Shown here piece by piece: positions 51,555-61,467 of a stretch of 64,000 nt of DNA. Numbering within the stretch: the first letter of the stretch is position 1; the number at the start of each line of letters is the position of its first letter. The notes beneath the pieces were generated by a model that searched no databases, was not told where the DNA came from, and saw nothing but the letters and a program-made list of their open reading frames with translations. The DNA is from Algoriphagus winogradskyi (lineage in GTDB: Bacteria > Bacteroidota > Bacteroidia > Cytophagales > Cyclobacteriaceae): positions 372,001 through 436,000 of the forward strand of contig NZ_FXUA01000003.1 of assembly GCF_900182815.1 (NCBI RefSeq). Reading direction: 5' to 3'. Made by a program: the position numbers and the translations under genes.

Positions 51555-52436
51555 TTATAATACATTCAAAGATTGCTCTTTAATTTTTTCGAGTTCATCT
51601 TTCATTAGAATCACATGTTTTTGCATTTCAGCGTCATTTGCCTTTGACCCGATGGTATTGATCTCTCTTCCAATTTCCTGCGAAATAAATCCAAGTTTTT
51701 TACCTTGATTTGTTTCTTCAGTAAGGCACTTGGCAAAATATTTCAAGTGTGTGTCCAAACGAACGATTTCTTCTGTAATGTCTAGCTTTTCAAAATAATA
51801 AATCAGTTCTTGCTCAAACCTGTTGGCATCAAAAGAATTTTCGTCTAGCCATTCGTTAAAATGATTTCTAATCTTTTGCTTGATTCTAGCCTTGCGGTTA
51901 CCTTCATTTTCCTGAATGATTGATAATCCAGCGTCTATTGCTTTAATATTGCTCTGAAGCTTTTCTTCCAGAGAGTTGCCTTCATCCTGACGAAATGAAT
52001 CACATTTATTTAATGCTGTAATCAGGACTTTTTTTATTTCCTCCCAATCCGCTTGATCATCTCTTTGCTCACCTGTTATCTGAGTAATTACCGTTGGAGA
52101 CTGAAGAGCAAGCTTGAAAATGTCTTGAGAATCATCATTTACACTTTCTGCAAGCCCCTTATATTTTTGATAAAAGAGGTTAAACAAATCCTCATTAATA
52201 CTCACTGGCATTTCTGCCGATCCTTTGGATTGAAAATCAATCGAAATACTCACTTTACCTCTGTCCAAAATAGATTGAACCAGATTTCTAATTTCTAGCT
52301 CTTTATCATTAAACTGTCTTGGACTGCGGATTGAAAGATCCAAAAATTTTGAATTGAGCGAGCGAACTTCTACTTGGATCACCATTCGCTCATCTTCAAA
52401 TCCGGCGTTTCCGAAGCCGGTCATTGATTTGATCAT
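51555..52436 (-). CDS. YicC-family endoribonuclease
   Basis: A 293-residue protein with both YicC domains: the N-terminal MIKSMTGFGNAGFEDERMVIQVEVRSLNSKFLDLSIRSPR and the C-terminal DUF1732 region (GKKLGFISQEIGREINTIGSKANDAEMQKHVILMKDELEKIKEQ). E. coli YicC and Bacillus YloC are RNases that act on small RNAs or mRNA; the same activity is likely here. It often neighbours gmk in other bacteria, but gmk is not adjacent here. It follows the large outer-membrane protein gene by 14 bp, so both probably share a transcript. Confidence 0.93.
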   Translation of the reverse strand: MIKSMTGFGNAGFEDERMVIQVEVRSLNSKFLDLSIRSPRQFNDKELEIRNLVQSILDRGKVSISIDFQSKGSAEMPVSINEDLFNLFYQKYKGLAESVNDDSQDIFKLALQSPTVITQITGEQRDDQADWEEIKKVLITALNKCDSFRQDEGNSLEEKLQSNIKAIDAGLSIIQENEGNRKARIKQKIRNHFNEWLDENSFDANRFEQELIYYFEKLDITEEIVRLDTHLKYFAKCLTEETNQGKKLGFISQEIGREINTIGSKANDAEMQKHVILMKDELEKIKEQSLNVL

Positions 52437-52450
52437 AATAAAGTTTGTTG

Positions 52451-55400
52451 TTAGAAATTGAAGCCCAAAGTTACATAGAACTTTAAATCTTCGGCTTCAT
52501 AATTTCTAATTGGTCTCGCTACGTCAAATTTAACATAGTAGTTGAGTAAAACTGTTCTTAATCCGGCCCCGTAGCTCTGAAGCCAAGGATTATTGAAGTT
52601 ATTTAGGGTAATCGTAAAAGGGGATCCTTCTGTGTTAATTACTTCGGTGTTTTGATCATTCACACGCTCCCATGGTGCTGCATCATTCCAAGCTGAGCCT
52701 ATGTCATAGAACCCAATCAGCTGGAAATTACGAATGAAATTCGAAGTGATGTTTCCCCTAGTCAAATACGAGAATACAGGTATTCTTAATTCAGCAGTGA
52801 AAGTGACCATGTTTCTACCGCGAATTTCATCATAATCATATCCTCTCAAATCTACAAAATCAGCGAAAAGGATATTAGAATTTTCTACACCGGTAGGGTT
52901 TCTGATGGGAGAAGACTCTGGACGATTGGAAGGTGGGCGATAAAAGTCATTAAACAGCCAATTATCCATTCCTCCAAGCATATAAGTTTGCGGATTATTT
53001 CCCATAAAGGACCCTGCATAAAGTCTTGCTGCAATAACAATGTTCTTGTGAATAGCTCTGTATTCTCTCAAATCAAGATAGAAATTCCCAAAGGAGCGGT
53101 CCTTATTATTAAAGGATTGATATTGAGTATAGCCTATTTTACCTTTAAAACCTCGTTGAGAATACAATCCTAGTGGCTGGGTACGATCATAAACGAATTC
53201 CGCTTTTCCTCCTAAATAATTTACATCTAGTCTATTCTGCTCGGGACTTTGACTGATAATTAAGGAATCTGGATTAAGATTGAAATACTGTGTTTTGGCT
53301 ACGAAAGGTGATAAAGAGACTCTTGCATTTGCATTTAAAGGGTAAGAAAAACCCAGTTCCGCTTTAGTCAACACATATTTCTGAATAGTAATATCACCTT
53401 CAGAAACCCTGATTGTCCTACGATCAAATCTTCCTTTAAAGTCTACCCTGCTTTTCAAATACTCATATTCAAAGAATATATCACCACCAGACCTGAAATC
53501 AAGCGTGGTCATTACCCCACCTTGGAACACATGGTTATCAAGTAAATCAGTCATTTTACCAGTCATTCCAATTCCAAACCCTCTTAAAGGATCTACCACA
53601 AAACGGGTATTGATACTATTTATAAAAAACTGAGGCTCCATTTGCCTAGGTCCAGTCACTCTTTTTCTTAGACTTTCTTTCCTAAACGATTCTAACAAAT
53701 TCGTTTTAGATTCTGAAGCACCAGCAACTACTGGCTGGGTGCCAAGGTTAGTTGGTAAAGTATCAAAGCTATAATTATCAGTATTGATACCATTTTTAGA
53801 CTCAAAATTTAAGCGCTTAAGATCAATTGAAGAGGTAGAATTCTTCGGTATGGTATCCAGCTTGATCGCAGGTTGCATTAATTGTTTACTGTCTTGCTGC
53901 GGATTTATCGATTGATTTTCACTGGCTTGCTTTTCCTCTAATAATCTTCTCGCTGCCATTCTTTCATTAAGACTCTTAGCTTGTTCGAGCTGTATTCTTG
54001 GAGTACTCGGAGTAAACTGATCAGAACTAGAGAACCCTTCAACTACTAGAAAACTCTCCCTCCCATCTCGGACAGAATAAGCCATCCTATTCATTCTACT
54101 GTTTATATCGAAGGCTTCAATACTCTTATTGAACGCAGAAATCTGATTAGACACCTGATTTCCTATACTCATGCGCATCAGGTTATTGATTCCACTTAAA
54201 TCGCTTAAGTAAACGATAGCATTACTATTAATTTTCCTTGGTCTAATATTTTTACTATTGGAATTAGTAAGCTGCTTAGTGATTACCGTGTCGGTGACCT
54301 GTACCATGTAAAGATTATAATAATCTGGCAAGGATGATAACTCGAGGTTTTTCCCCATTAACGAATCCGGCAAACTGGTCGCATTGGAGGAATAAATTAT
54401 AGTTGAATCATTCAAAAACACAGGTGTTAATTCATCAAAGGAATCATTGGTTAACCTTTTGCCAGCACCTCTGGTATTTAAGGTATAAATATCAGATTTC
54501 CCATTAGAAATGGCTGAAAGCACCATGTTCTTCCCTGTGCTATTGAAATCAAGGCTTAGGATCTGAGTGATATTTCTTAAGAAAATCTTATCCTGATTGG
54601 AGCCATCAATTGATCTCAATCTAAGTGTAGTAAAACCTCTTTTGAAAGATGCAATTGCAATATTTGCGGAATCTCTCCAAGCTATTATTGGGGAAGTGAA
54701 ATTTGCTTCCTGATCTTGAAGGGATGTTCCTCCAGCGAAAATTGTCTGTTCGCGACCAGAGCTTATCTCTCTTATTTGAACCTTATATTTCCCTCCATTA
54801 TTGATCACATAAGCCAAGTTCAATCCGTCAGGGCTAAACTTTATATCATTGATCGCCCCTATAAATCTTGGGGATGTTTCAGCTACTGCAGCGCTTCTAT
54901 TAGGGTCTTTGAAAGTCGACGAAACCTGCTTGTTTATATCCAAGTAGTACTTTTTCCAATCTTCGGTGAACGTTTTATAATTTAACCCTACCGTGTTGGC
55001 TATACTGTTTTCCTCGTTTCTATTTATTCTCGAAAGATTAAGAATACTGGAAACATACCTTCTTCCATATCTTTCTGCTATATAATTCCACACTGATTGG
55101 CCCACCAAAGCAGCTTCTTTTTCTTTCAATTTGAGGATTTTTGGCGTTTCTTCTTCCTCAAAATAATGTCTCACAAAGTCATCCATCTCACGACTCCAGC
55201 CTTTAGCTAAATATAGAGCTACCCCATCTACATACCACTCTGGGAAGCTATTGGTCAGGTTGGATTGGAAAGCATCAGAGACTGATGAACCATAAAGCAT
55301 CTCTTCGATAATAACCTTTACAGTGCCATAGAGCAAATCATCCTTAAATTCATCAACCTCTCCTTTGTAAGCTACTTCCGCTAGCAGTCTATTGAAGTTC

Positions 55401-55750
55401 GTTTGTCCTTGCTCACTATATTCCTCCTTGTTTAAGTTGATGTTGCTTTGCAAAAGCTCCTCTGGAGAATTGTATATATAGATTTTTGGCTTGGTATATG
55501 CCACATAGCCAATCATCTGAGTCAGGCGATTAAACTCACTTTCCAGAAAATCAATGGCCATTTTGGCATTCGCGCCACCTCTATCATAGTAATATACCTC
55601 AAAGTTATTTGAGGAATAAAAATACCATTCAAACTGCTGGTGCTGAATTCTGTTTTTCCCAAAACGCTCCTGATCAAATTGGGCCAGGGCAATAAATGAA
55701 TTCAACCATAACCCAGCAAAAACTAAAATTCGGAAAAGGTGATATCGCAT
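52451..55750 (-). CDS. Large PD40/TolB-like repeat and outer-membrane barrel protein
   Basis: A 1099-residue exported protein (leader ends near FIALAQ). In order: a peptidase-MA-like region (about 30-270) with FPEWYVDGVALYLAKGW; PD40/TolB-type propeller repeats (about 280-590; DIKFSPDGLNLAYVINNGGKYKVQI, LSLDFNSTGKNMVLSAISNGKSDIYTL); a low-complexity linker; and a C-terminal Omp85/BamA-like barrel (about 690-1099; GGKAEFVYDRTQPLGLYSQRGFKGKIGYT, FTAELRIPVFSY, VTLGFNF end). The HExxH zinc motif expected in the peptidase region is absent. Likely a surface or periplasm-facing outer-membrane protein of unknown job. It shares a transcript with yicC. Confidence 0.8.
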   Translation of the reverse strand: MRYHLFRILVFAGLWLNSFIALAQFDQERFGKNRIQHQQFEWYFYSSNNFEVYYYDRGGANAKMAIDFLESEFNRLTQMIGYVAYTKPKIYIYNSPEELLQSNINLNKEEYSEQGQTNFNRLLAEVAYKGEVDEFKDDLLYGTVKVIIEEMLYGSSVSDAFQSNLTNSFPEWYVDGVALYLAKGWSREMDDFVRHYFEEEETPKILKLKEKEAALVGQSVWNYIAERYGRRYVSSILNLSRINRNEENSIANTVGLNYKTFTEDWKKYYLDINKQVSSTFKDPNRSAAVAETSPRFIGAINDIKFSPDGLNLAYVINNGGKYKVQIREISSGREQTIFAGGTSLQDQEANFTSPIIAWRDSANIAIASFKRGFTTLRLRSIDGSNQDKIFLRNITQILSLDFNSTGKNMVLSAISNGKSDIYTLNTRGAGKRLTNDSFDELTPVFLNDSTIIYSSNATSLPDSLMGKNLELSSLPDYYNLYMVQVTDTVITKQLTNSNSKNIRPRKINSNAIVYLSDLSGINNLMRMSIGNQVSNQISAFNKSIEAFDINSRMNRMAYSVRDGRESFLVVEGFSSSDQFTPSTPRIQLEQAKSLNERMAARRLLEEKQASENQSINPQQDSKQLMQPAIKLDTIPKNSTSSIDLKRLNFESKNGINTDNYSFDTLPTNLGTQPVVAGASESKTNLLESFRKESLRKRVTGPRQMEPQFFINSINTRFVVDPLRGFGIGMTGKMTDLLDNHVFQGGVMTTLDFRSGGDIFFEYEYLKSRVDFKGRFDRRTIRVSEGDITIQKYVLTKAELGFSYPLNANARVSLSPFVAKTQYFNLNPDSLIISQSPEQNRLDVNYLGGKAEFVYDRTQPLGLYSQRGFKGKIGYTQYQSFNNKDRSFGNFYLDLREYRAIHKNIVIAARLYAGSFMGNNPQTYMLGGMDNWLFNDFYRPPSNRPESSPIRNPTGVENSNILFADFVDLRGYDYDEIRGRNMVTFTAELRIPVFSYLTRGNITSNFIRNFQLIGFYDIGSAWNDAAPWERVNDQNTEVINTEGSPFTITLNNFNNPWLQSYGAGLRTVLLNYYVKFDVARPIRNYEAEDLKFYVTLGFNF

Positions 55751-55771
55751 TCTATTTGCTGAAAGATGTCT

Positions 55772-56818
55772 TTAAATATAATTAAAATACCGAGCTATGT
55801 CCACTTCGTGGTCAATTGCCTTATCATTTAGAAGGTGGTCAGCCATTATATCACTAAAATAGGGAATTAGTGACACTCCTTTGGCTCCAAATCCATTGAA
55901 TATGTAAACGCCTACCTCGGTAGGATGTTTTCCCAAAAATGGTTTTCTATCCCTAGTTGCTGGCCTAATTCCTGTCTTATGGCTGGTAATTTCATCCACA
56001 GGCATCTTGACCAACTCCTTCAATTTACCCAGAAGTTCTCCTTTAGCTTCATTTGTCGGCCCTACGTCCAAATCATGTTTAGTATAAGTAGAGCCTACAC
56101 GATGTATATTATTACCTAGATGAACCCTAAAAACGCCTCTATTAACAACATAATTCGGCGAAAACTCTTGCTTCACTTCCAAAATTTCTCCTTTGACTGG
56201 GGCAAAAGGAAGAAAACTGAAAAACCGGGAGCCCATCGCACCAAGCCCATTGCAATAAACAACGGCTTTTGCTTCGATATCCCGATAAACCCAAAACCCT
56301 CCATCCTGCAAGAGTATAGACTCATTAAATGTTTCTAAAATTAATTCCTCTCTAAAATACGTAGACATTGCATCAAGTAGATTATTGATATTCAGCCAAC
56401 CTGAATTGCGAAGCATCACCCCGCCATAAGGATCTTTCAAATATTCTGATTGACTTTCTTGATATATCTTTTCCAGATAAGCCTCAAAAGCTGGGTCAGC
56501 ACTGTGCCCCATCCACTCATTTTGCTCCTCTATACTCAAAAAAGGCCGGTAAATTGCTTTTTCAATAAGGAACTTGTGGCCAGTAATTTCTTCCAATTCC
56601 CGATAATAGGGTTTGATTCTGGGAAATAGCAAATCTGCTTTCCAGGTTTTGACCATTTTTCTTCCGGTTACTGGATTGAAAAGCCCCGCAGCAACTCTAC
56701 TGGAATTATTAGCTCCAGGCTGATCAATTATCTTAATTTTCTTACCAGCTTGCTTCAGTCTATAGGCAAGTGCTGTTCCTGCAAGTCCTTGTCCAATGAG
56801 CAAAAAATCAATTTTCAT
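55772..56818 (-). CDS. DadA-like FAD-dependent oxidoreductase
   Basis: A 348-residue flavoprotein of the D-amino-acid/glycine oxidase fold. The ADP-binding motif is FLLIGQGLAGTALAYRLKQAGKKIKIID (GxGxxG at 9-14), the middle holds AVVYCNGLGAMGS, and the C-terminal flavin motif is GVYIFNGFGAKGVSLIPYFSDIMA. It probably oxidises an amine or amino acid in the cytoplasm; the substrate cannot be told. It lies divergently from the MBL hydrolase gene across about 56 bp and 21 bp upstream of the large barrel-protein gene on the same strand. Confidence 0.88.
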   Translation of the reverse strand: MKIDFLLIGQGLAGTALAYRLKQAGKKIKIIDQPGANNSSRVAAGLFNPVTGRKMVKTWKADLLFPRIKPYYRELEEITGHKFLIEKAIYRPFLSIEEQNEWMGHSADPAFEAYLEKIYQESQSEYLKDPYGGVMLRNSGWLNINNLLDAMSTYFREELILETFNESILLQDGGFWVYRDIEAKAVVYCNGLGAMGSRFFSFLPFAPVKGEILEVKQEFSPNYVVNRGVFRVHLGNNIHRVGSTYTKHDLDVGPTNEAKGELLGKLKELVKMPVDEITSHKTGIRPATRDRKPFLGKHPTEVGVYIFNGFGAKGVSLIPYFSDIMADHLLNDKAIDHEVDIARYFNYI

Positions 56819-56874
56819 AACCCAAAATAAAGGTTTAATTCCTTATTTTGTCTCAATTCTCACATACATTTCCC

Positions 56875-57528
56875 ATGCTATATATTAAGTCTTTTACCTT
56901 CAACCCTTTTCAAGAAAACACCTATTTGCTTTATGATGAAAAAGGCAATGGAACATTAATAGACCCAGGGTGTTTTGATTTAGCTGAGCGAAAAGAACTG
57001 CTTGATTTTGTGACTGAGAAAAAGATTCGAATTACCCAACTTTTAAATACGCATTGCCATGTGGATCATGTCTTGGGTAACGCGTGGGCAAAAAAAACAT
57101 TTGGGGTCGATCTCTTTATTCATAGAGAAGAAGCTTCTGTTTTAAAAGCCGTGGAAGTTTATGCACCGAATTATGGATTTGTAGGCTATGAAAGTAGCCA
57201 AGCCGATGGGTTTCTCGTAGAAGGAGATGAAATTAAAGTTGGCGATGAGGTTCTGAAAATCATCTTTGTGCCGGGTCATGCACCAGGTCATGTGGTTTTT
57301 TACCATAAAGCCTCTAATCAATGCATTGCAGGCGATACGTTATTTAGAGGTAGCATTGGAAGAACAGACCTACCTGGAGGAAATCATGAATTATTATTGA
57401 GCAAAATAAAATCCGAACTATTCTCCCTTCCGGACGAAACAGTGATCTATCCAGGGCATGGTCCAGAGACAACCATTGGATTCGAAAAAACTCACAACCC
57501 ATTCGTGGGTAAAAATGCAAGACCTTGA
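56875..57528 (+). CDS. MBL-fold hydrolase, glyoxalase II-like
   Basis: A 217-residue metallo-beta-lactamase-fold hydrolase. The ATG at 56875 is chosen over a TTG 27 bp upstream because LYIKSFTFNPFQENTYLL is the normal family start. Zinc ligands are H60-x-H62-x-D64-H65 in NTHCHVDH, a further His in VPGHAPGHVVF, Asp in IAGDTLFRGSIGRTD and His in YPGHGPET. Such single-domain enzymes hydrolyse thioesters or similar bonds; hydroxyacylglutathione hydrolase proper has an extra helical domain that is lacking here. Its stop overlaps the pssA start. Confidence 0.92.
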   Translation: MLYIKSFTFNPFQENTYLLYDEKGNGTLIDPGCFDLAERKELLDFVTEKKIRITQLLNTHCHVDHVLGNAWAKKTFGVDLFIHREEASVLKAVEVYAPNYGFVGYESSQADGFLVEGDEIKVGDEVLKIIFVPGHAPGHVVFYHKASNQCIAGDTLFRGSIGRTDLPGGNHELLLSKIKSELFSLPDETVIYPGHGPETTIGFEKTHNPFVGKNARP

Positions 57529-58211
57529 AAATTAAATCTCATATCCCAAATACAATAACACTTCTCAATTTACTGTCCGGAGTAATAGGGATTATTTGGG
57601 TGATTAATGGAAATATCGTTTCAGGGGCCTATTTTATTATTCTAGCAGCAGTTTTCGATTTTTTTGATGGTTTTGCTGCAAGGCTATTACACGTTCAAGG
57701 AGAATTAGGAAAACAACTTGACTCACTAGCTGACTTGATTTCATTTGGGGTTCTTCCAGGGGCAATTTTTTTTCAAATGACTAAAGTCAGCACATCTATT
57801 GAATGGCTCCCATACGTGACGTTGATCGTACCCTTGTTCTCAGCACTTCGATTGGCAAAGTTCAACCTAGACACTAGGCAAACTGATAAATTCATTGGTC
57901 TACCTACTCCAGCAAATGCATTGTTTATAAGCACTTTGCCATATTTTGCAATTCAATGGCCTAAAGTTGGTACTTGGCTTACTTCGCCATTGTTCCTTAT
58001 AGGAATAGCATGGGTCTTTTCAATACTTCTTCTTTTGGAGCTTCCCCTGATAGCTTTGAAATTCAAATCATATTCCCTAACCCAAAACAAGTTCAGATAC
58101 GCGCTTTTAGCTATTGGGGCATCCATGATTTTAATCTTTGGATTGGCGGGCATACCTATTGTGATTTTAGCCTATTTAGGATTGTCAGTAGTAGAAAACG
58201 CTTCTCGCTAG
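57525..58211 (+). CDS. pssA: CDP-diacylglycerol-serine O-phosphatidyltransferase
   Basis: A 228-residue membrane enzyme with about seven helices. The CDP-alcohol phosphotransferase motif is complete: D45-F-F-D48-G49-F-A-A52-R53-(8)-G62-(3)-D66-(3)-D70. With the start MKIKSHIPNTITLLNLLSGVIGI this fits the type II PssA of Gram-positives and Bacteroidota. It makes phosphatidylserine, the precursor of phosphatidylethanolamine. The start is TTG at 57525, overlapping the TGA of the MBL gene. psd is not adjacent. porU begins 1 bp after its stop. Confidence 0.93.
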   Translation: MKIKSHIPNTITLLNLLSGVIGIIWVINGNIVSGAYFIILAAVFDFFDGFAARLLHVQGELGKQLDSLADLISFGVLPGAIFFQMTKVSTSIEWLPYVTLIVPLFSALRLAKFNLDTRQTDKFIGLPTPANALFISTLPYFAIQWPKVGTWLTSPLFLIGIAWVFSILLLLELPLIALKFKSYSLTQNKFRYALLAIGASMILIFGLAGIPIVILAYLGLSVVENASR

Positions 58212-58212
58212 A

Positions 58213-61200
58213 ATGTTCTGCACTTGCCACAAGCTACTATTCACTCTGATTATCAACATTTTGTTGACTGGATTGGCTTTTGGTCAAAATTCATTTTACA
58301 AATTCAAAGTTGCCGAGGAAGGTATTTACAGACTAAGTGCAACTCAGGCTCAAAGTTTAGGAGCCAATTCCCTGAGCGAAATAGCCATTTATGGTTACCC
58401 GGGTATGTTACCACAACTATTAAAGCCTGAAAATTTAACATTGCAAGAAATACCTTTATTGGAAAAAGATGATCATCTGTACTTCTATCTTCCATCTCCC
58501 CATAGTTACGCTCACATTGAGGAAGGAATTGAATATCTACACAATACATTTTCTGATTCGATAAGTTTTCTCATCGGAACAACACCTAAGCCAAAAAGAA
58601 TAGCGACAATTCCCGGAAAATCAGGCACCCTAAATCCAACTATTCTATACCAATGGAATTGGCTCAAAGAAGATGAAAACAATATTCTGAACTCTGGTAG
58701 AACATGGTACTCTCGAGCGATTGCACCTGGAATAACTCGTGGATATTCTTTTCCATTGCAATCAAATTCTAATGCCGAATGGAAGCTATCTGCCAAATTG
58801 ATGGGGAGTTCGAGTTCGGCTTCACAGATCAGTTTAGCTGTAGATGATTTGATTATCTCTGAGAATTCACTTGCGGGAATCCCTTCCAACACCTACGCAA
58901 TTAAGGGAGAAGAAGTATGGGTAAATGAGAGTTTTTCACCTTTGGACAGAAAGGTGGAGAGATTGAGAGTTTCTTTCCAGGCCTCCAGTTCAAATGATGC
59001 GGGTTATTTTGAATACATAGGAATTGGAGTTCCAAACTCAAGTGATTCTTTGGATGAAGGGGTTTATTCTATGAATCAAGAGTCTACAATTTCACTGTCA
59101 GGCTTGGCTGGCTTATCAGTCTGGGAGGTTGGAGATTTTTATAATCCAAAAGCAATTGATTTGAGTACTGGAAGTATAGTTACTGGACAGAAATTAATTG
59201 TCTTTGATGAAAATAAAGTAAAAGTCATCTCAGATATAGAACCGGCTAAAACTACTCTTCGAACCCAATCCGCGTGGCCAGATCTTCTTATAATCGCTCC
59301 TAAAATCCTGAGTAATTCAGCCAATAAACTGAGCCTCCATAAACTTGGAATGGGTATATACACGGAAGTAGCCTTCTTAGATGAAATCTACGATTCATTC
59401 GGCTATGGTAATCCTGATTTAAATGCCATTCGAAATTTTATAGCCTGGCATTATCACCAAGGTGGTAAACTCCAAAATGTCCTGATTTTAGGAAAAGGAA
59501 CATTTGACTACAAAGGGATTTTGGGTGGTAGACCTAACCTAGTTCCTATCTACACCAGCAGGAATAGTTTGGATCCTCTATCCACATTTAGCTCTGACGA
59601 TTATTTCTCACTCATTGAATTTGGTCAAGGAAAATGGGAAGAAACCAAGGAAGGAGACGAACTTATGCAAATTGGTATTGGAAGATTACCAGTAATCAAT
59701 GCGCAAGAAGCCAAAATCGTAGTAGATAAAATCATCAATTACGAAAGTAATCCAATCGCGGGGGACTGGAAAAAAACAGTAACCTTCTTCGCAGACGATG
59801 GCGATAACAATATCCACTTACGAGACTCAGAGGCGCATGCATCCTATTTAAAAGAGAATCATCAAGACTTCAGAAGACAGAAATTATATCTAGACCGATT
59901 TGCCCAAGAGAAAACAGGAGAAAGACAGTCTTCTCCACAGGCAAAAATCGCTTTAGAAGAAACCCTCGAAAAAGGAACTTTGCTCCTCAATTTCATTGGT
60001 CATGGCAATGAAACTACTTTAACTGCTGAAGAAGTATTTCTAACATCGGATATTTCAAACTGGGCAAAACAGGAAAAACTGGCATTATGGGTTACAGCCA
60101 CCTGCGAATTTGGAAGGCATGATAGTCCCTTCTTGAGATCTGCCGCTGAGGAACTTTTGACTTTTGCGAATAAAGGTGCTATTGGACTTTTGACCACAGG
60201 CAGACCCGTATTTAGTAGTGTGAACTTTTCATTAAATGCCGCCTTTTTTAAGGAGGTTTTTAAACTGGAAAATGAGCACTATCAAGATCTGGGGAGCATA
60301 TTTAGAAATACTAAAAACAAAAGTTTAAATGGATCGCTAAACAGAAATTTTAGCCTTTTAGCCGATCCAAGTATGAAACTGGCTAGTCCAGAGTTTCGAA
60401 TTGAGTTTACTTCTTTTAAAAACCCCCAAAATCAAACTATCCTAGACACACTTTCCGCTCTTCATGAAGTAGCTTTTGAAGCAGAAGTAATTAATCCAAA
60501 TACAGGCGGTATTTCTACTTCGTTTGAAGGTGAATACACGATTGAATTGCATGACAAACCTAGCACGGAAAAAACCTTGGGTGACGAGAGTAATCCGATA
60601 GATTTTGAAGTATCAGAAAATTTGATTTTCAAAGGCAAGGGTAAAATAGTAGCTGGAATAATCAATGGTACTATGATTATCCCTAAAAATATAGATTTAG
60701 AATTTGGAGAAGGAAAAGTCCAAATTTATGGAGAAAGTACGAATCAAAACTGGGAGGCTTTTGGATTTAGCCAAATATTGATTGGAGGTATTACAAGCAA
60801 TCCGCCTTTGGATACAGAAGGGCCAATTATAGCAGCTACTTTTGGAGGAAAAGTAGAATCGCCTTATATATTCCCTTCCAAAACAATAAAAATGGAAGCA
60901 ACTTTTTCAGACTCCAGTGGTATAAATATTTCAGGTTTTCTACCATCTGAAAATCTAACAGTTCAAATAAATGATGATGACCCCGAACTATTAAATAGAT
61001 ATTTCACCTCAGAAAATGACACATACAAATTCGGTAAAGTGACGTTTGTATTGGAAGGGTTAAAAGAAGGAAAGAATTTGGTAACTATCCGCGCATGGGA
61101 TAACTTAGGAAACGGGAGTGTATTGAATCAGGAGATTATTGTAGAGGGAAGTGATAAATTAAGAATACTTAGTCACAAAACTTATCCCAACCCAGCAGTT

Positions 61201-61467
61201 ATTGAGAGTCGTTTTGAACTTGAACATAATCAACCGGGTGAAAATTTAATTCTTACCCTTGCCGTTTTCCAAACGGATGGCAAGACACTATTTATAGAAA
61301 GTGAACGTTTAGTCAAGGCCAATGCTAAACTAGATGATTTGGTTTGGTTTTTTTTCCAAAACCAAACCAAATATCCAGCAAAAGGAACTTATATTTACAA
61401 ACTAACGCTACAATCAGAACTTGATAATTCTGTAGATTCAGTAAGCGGACAAATATTAATTCAATGA
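58213..61467 (+). CDS. porU: PorU, type IX secretion C-terminal signal peptidase
   Basis: A 1084-residue exported gingipain-like (C25) protease with a leader ending near AFGQN. The catalytic pair is His597 in LLNFIGHGNET and Cys631 in WVTATCEFGRHDSP. Upstream are YSRAIAPG-type propeptide segments and a Rossmann-like subdomain (FFADDGDNNIH). The C-terminus carries an Ig-like stretch and a sorting-type end with SHKTYPNPAVIESRFELEHNQ and the final KGTYIYKLTLQ. PorU sits on PorV at the outer surface, cuts the sorting domain from cargo and transfers the protein to a surface anchor. The start ATG lies 1 bp after pssA; its stop overlaps porV (ATGA). Confidence 0.95.
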   Translation: MFCTCHKLLFTLIINILLTGLAFGQNSFYKFKVAEEGIYRLSATQAQSLGANSLSEIAIYGYPGMLPQLLKPENLTLQEIPLLEKDDHLYFYLPSPHSYAHIEEGIEYLHNTFSDSISFLIGTTPKPKRIATIPGKSGTLNPTILYQWNWLKEDENNILNSGRTWYSRAIAPGITRGYSFPLQSNSNAEWKLSAKLMGSSSSASQISLAVDDLIISENSLAGIPSNTYAIKGEEVWVNESFSPLDRKVERLRVSFQASSSNDAGYFEYIGIGVPNSSDSLDEGVYSMNQESTISLSGLAGLSVWEVGDFYNPKAIDLSTGSIVTGQKLIVFDENKVKVISDIEPAKTTLRTQSAWPDLLIIAPKILSNSANKLSLHKLGMGIYTEVAFLDEIYDSFGYGNPDLNAIRNFIAWHYHQGGKLQNVLILGKGTFDYKGILGGRPNLVPIYTSRNSLDPLSTFSSDDYFSLIEFGQGKWEETKEGDELMQIGIGRLPVINAQEAKIVVDKIINYESNPIAGDWKKTVTFFADDGDNNIHLRDSEAHASYLKENHQDFRRQKLYLDRFAQEKTGERQSSPQAKIALEETLEKGTLLLNFIGHGNETTLTAEEVFLTSDISNWAKQEKLALWVTATCEFGRHDSPFLRSAAEELLTFANKGAIGLLTTGRPVFSSVNFSLNAAFFKEVFKLENEHYQDLGSIFRNTKNKSLNGSLNRNFSLLADPSMKLASPEFRIEFTSFKNPQNQTILDTLSALHEVAFEAEVINPNTGGISTSFEGEYTIELHDKPSTEKTLGDESNPIDFEVSENLIFKGKGKIVAGIINGTMIIPKNIDLEFGEGKVQIYGESTNQNWEAFGFSQILIGGITSNPPLDTEGPIIAATFGGKVESPYIFPSKTIKMEATFSDSSGINISGFLPSENLTVQINDDDPELLNRYFTSENDTYKFGKVTFVLEGLKEGKNLVTIRAWDNLGNGSVLNQEIIVEGSDKLRILSHKTYPNPAVIESRFELEHNQPGENLILTLAVFQTDGKTLFIESERLVKANAKLDDLVWFFFQNQTKYPAKGTYIYKLTLQSELDNSVDSVSGQILIQ

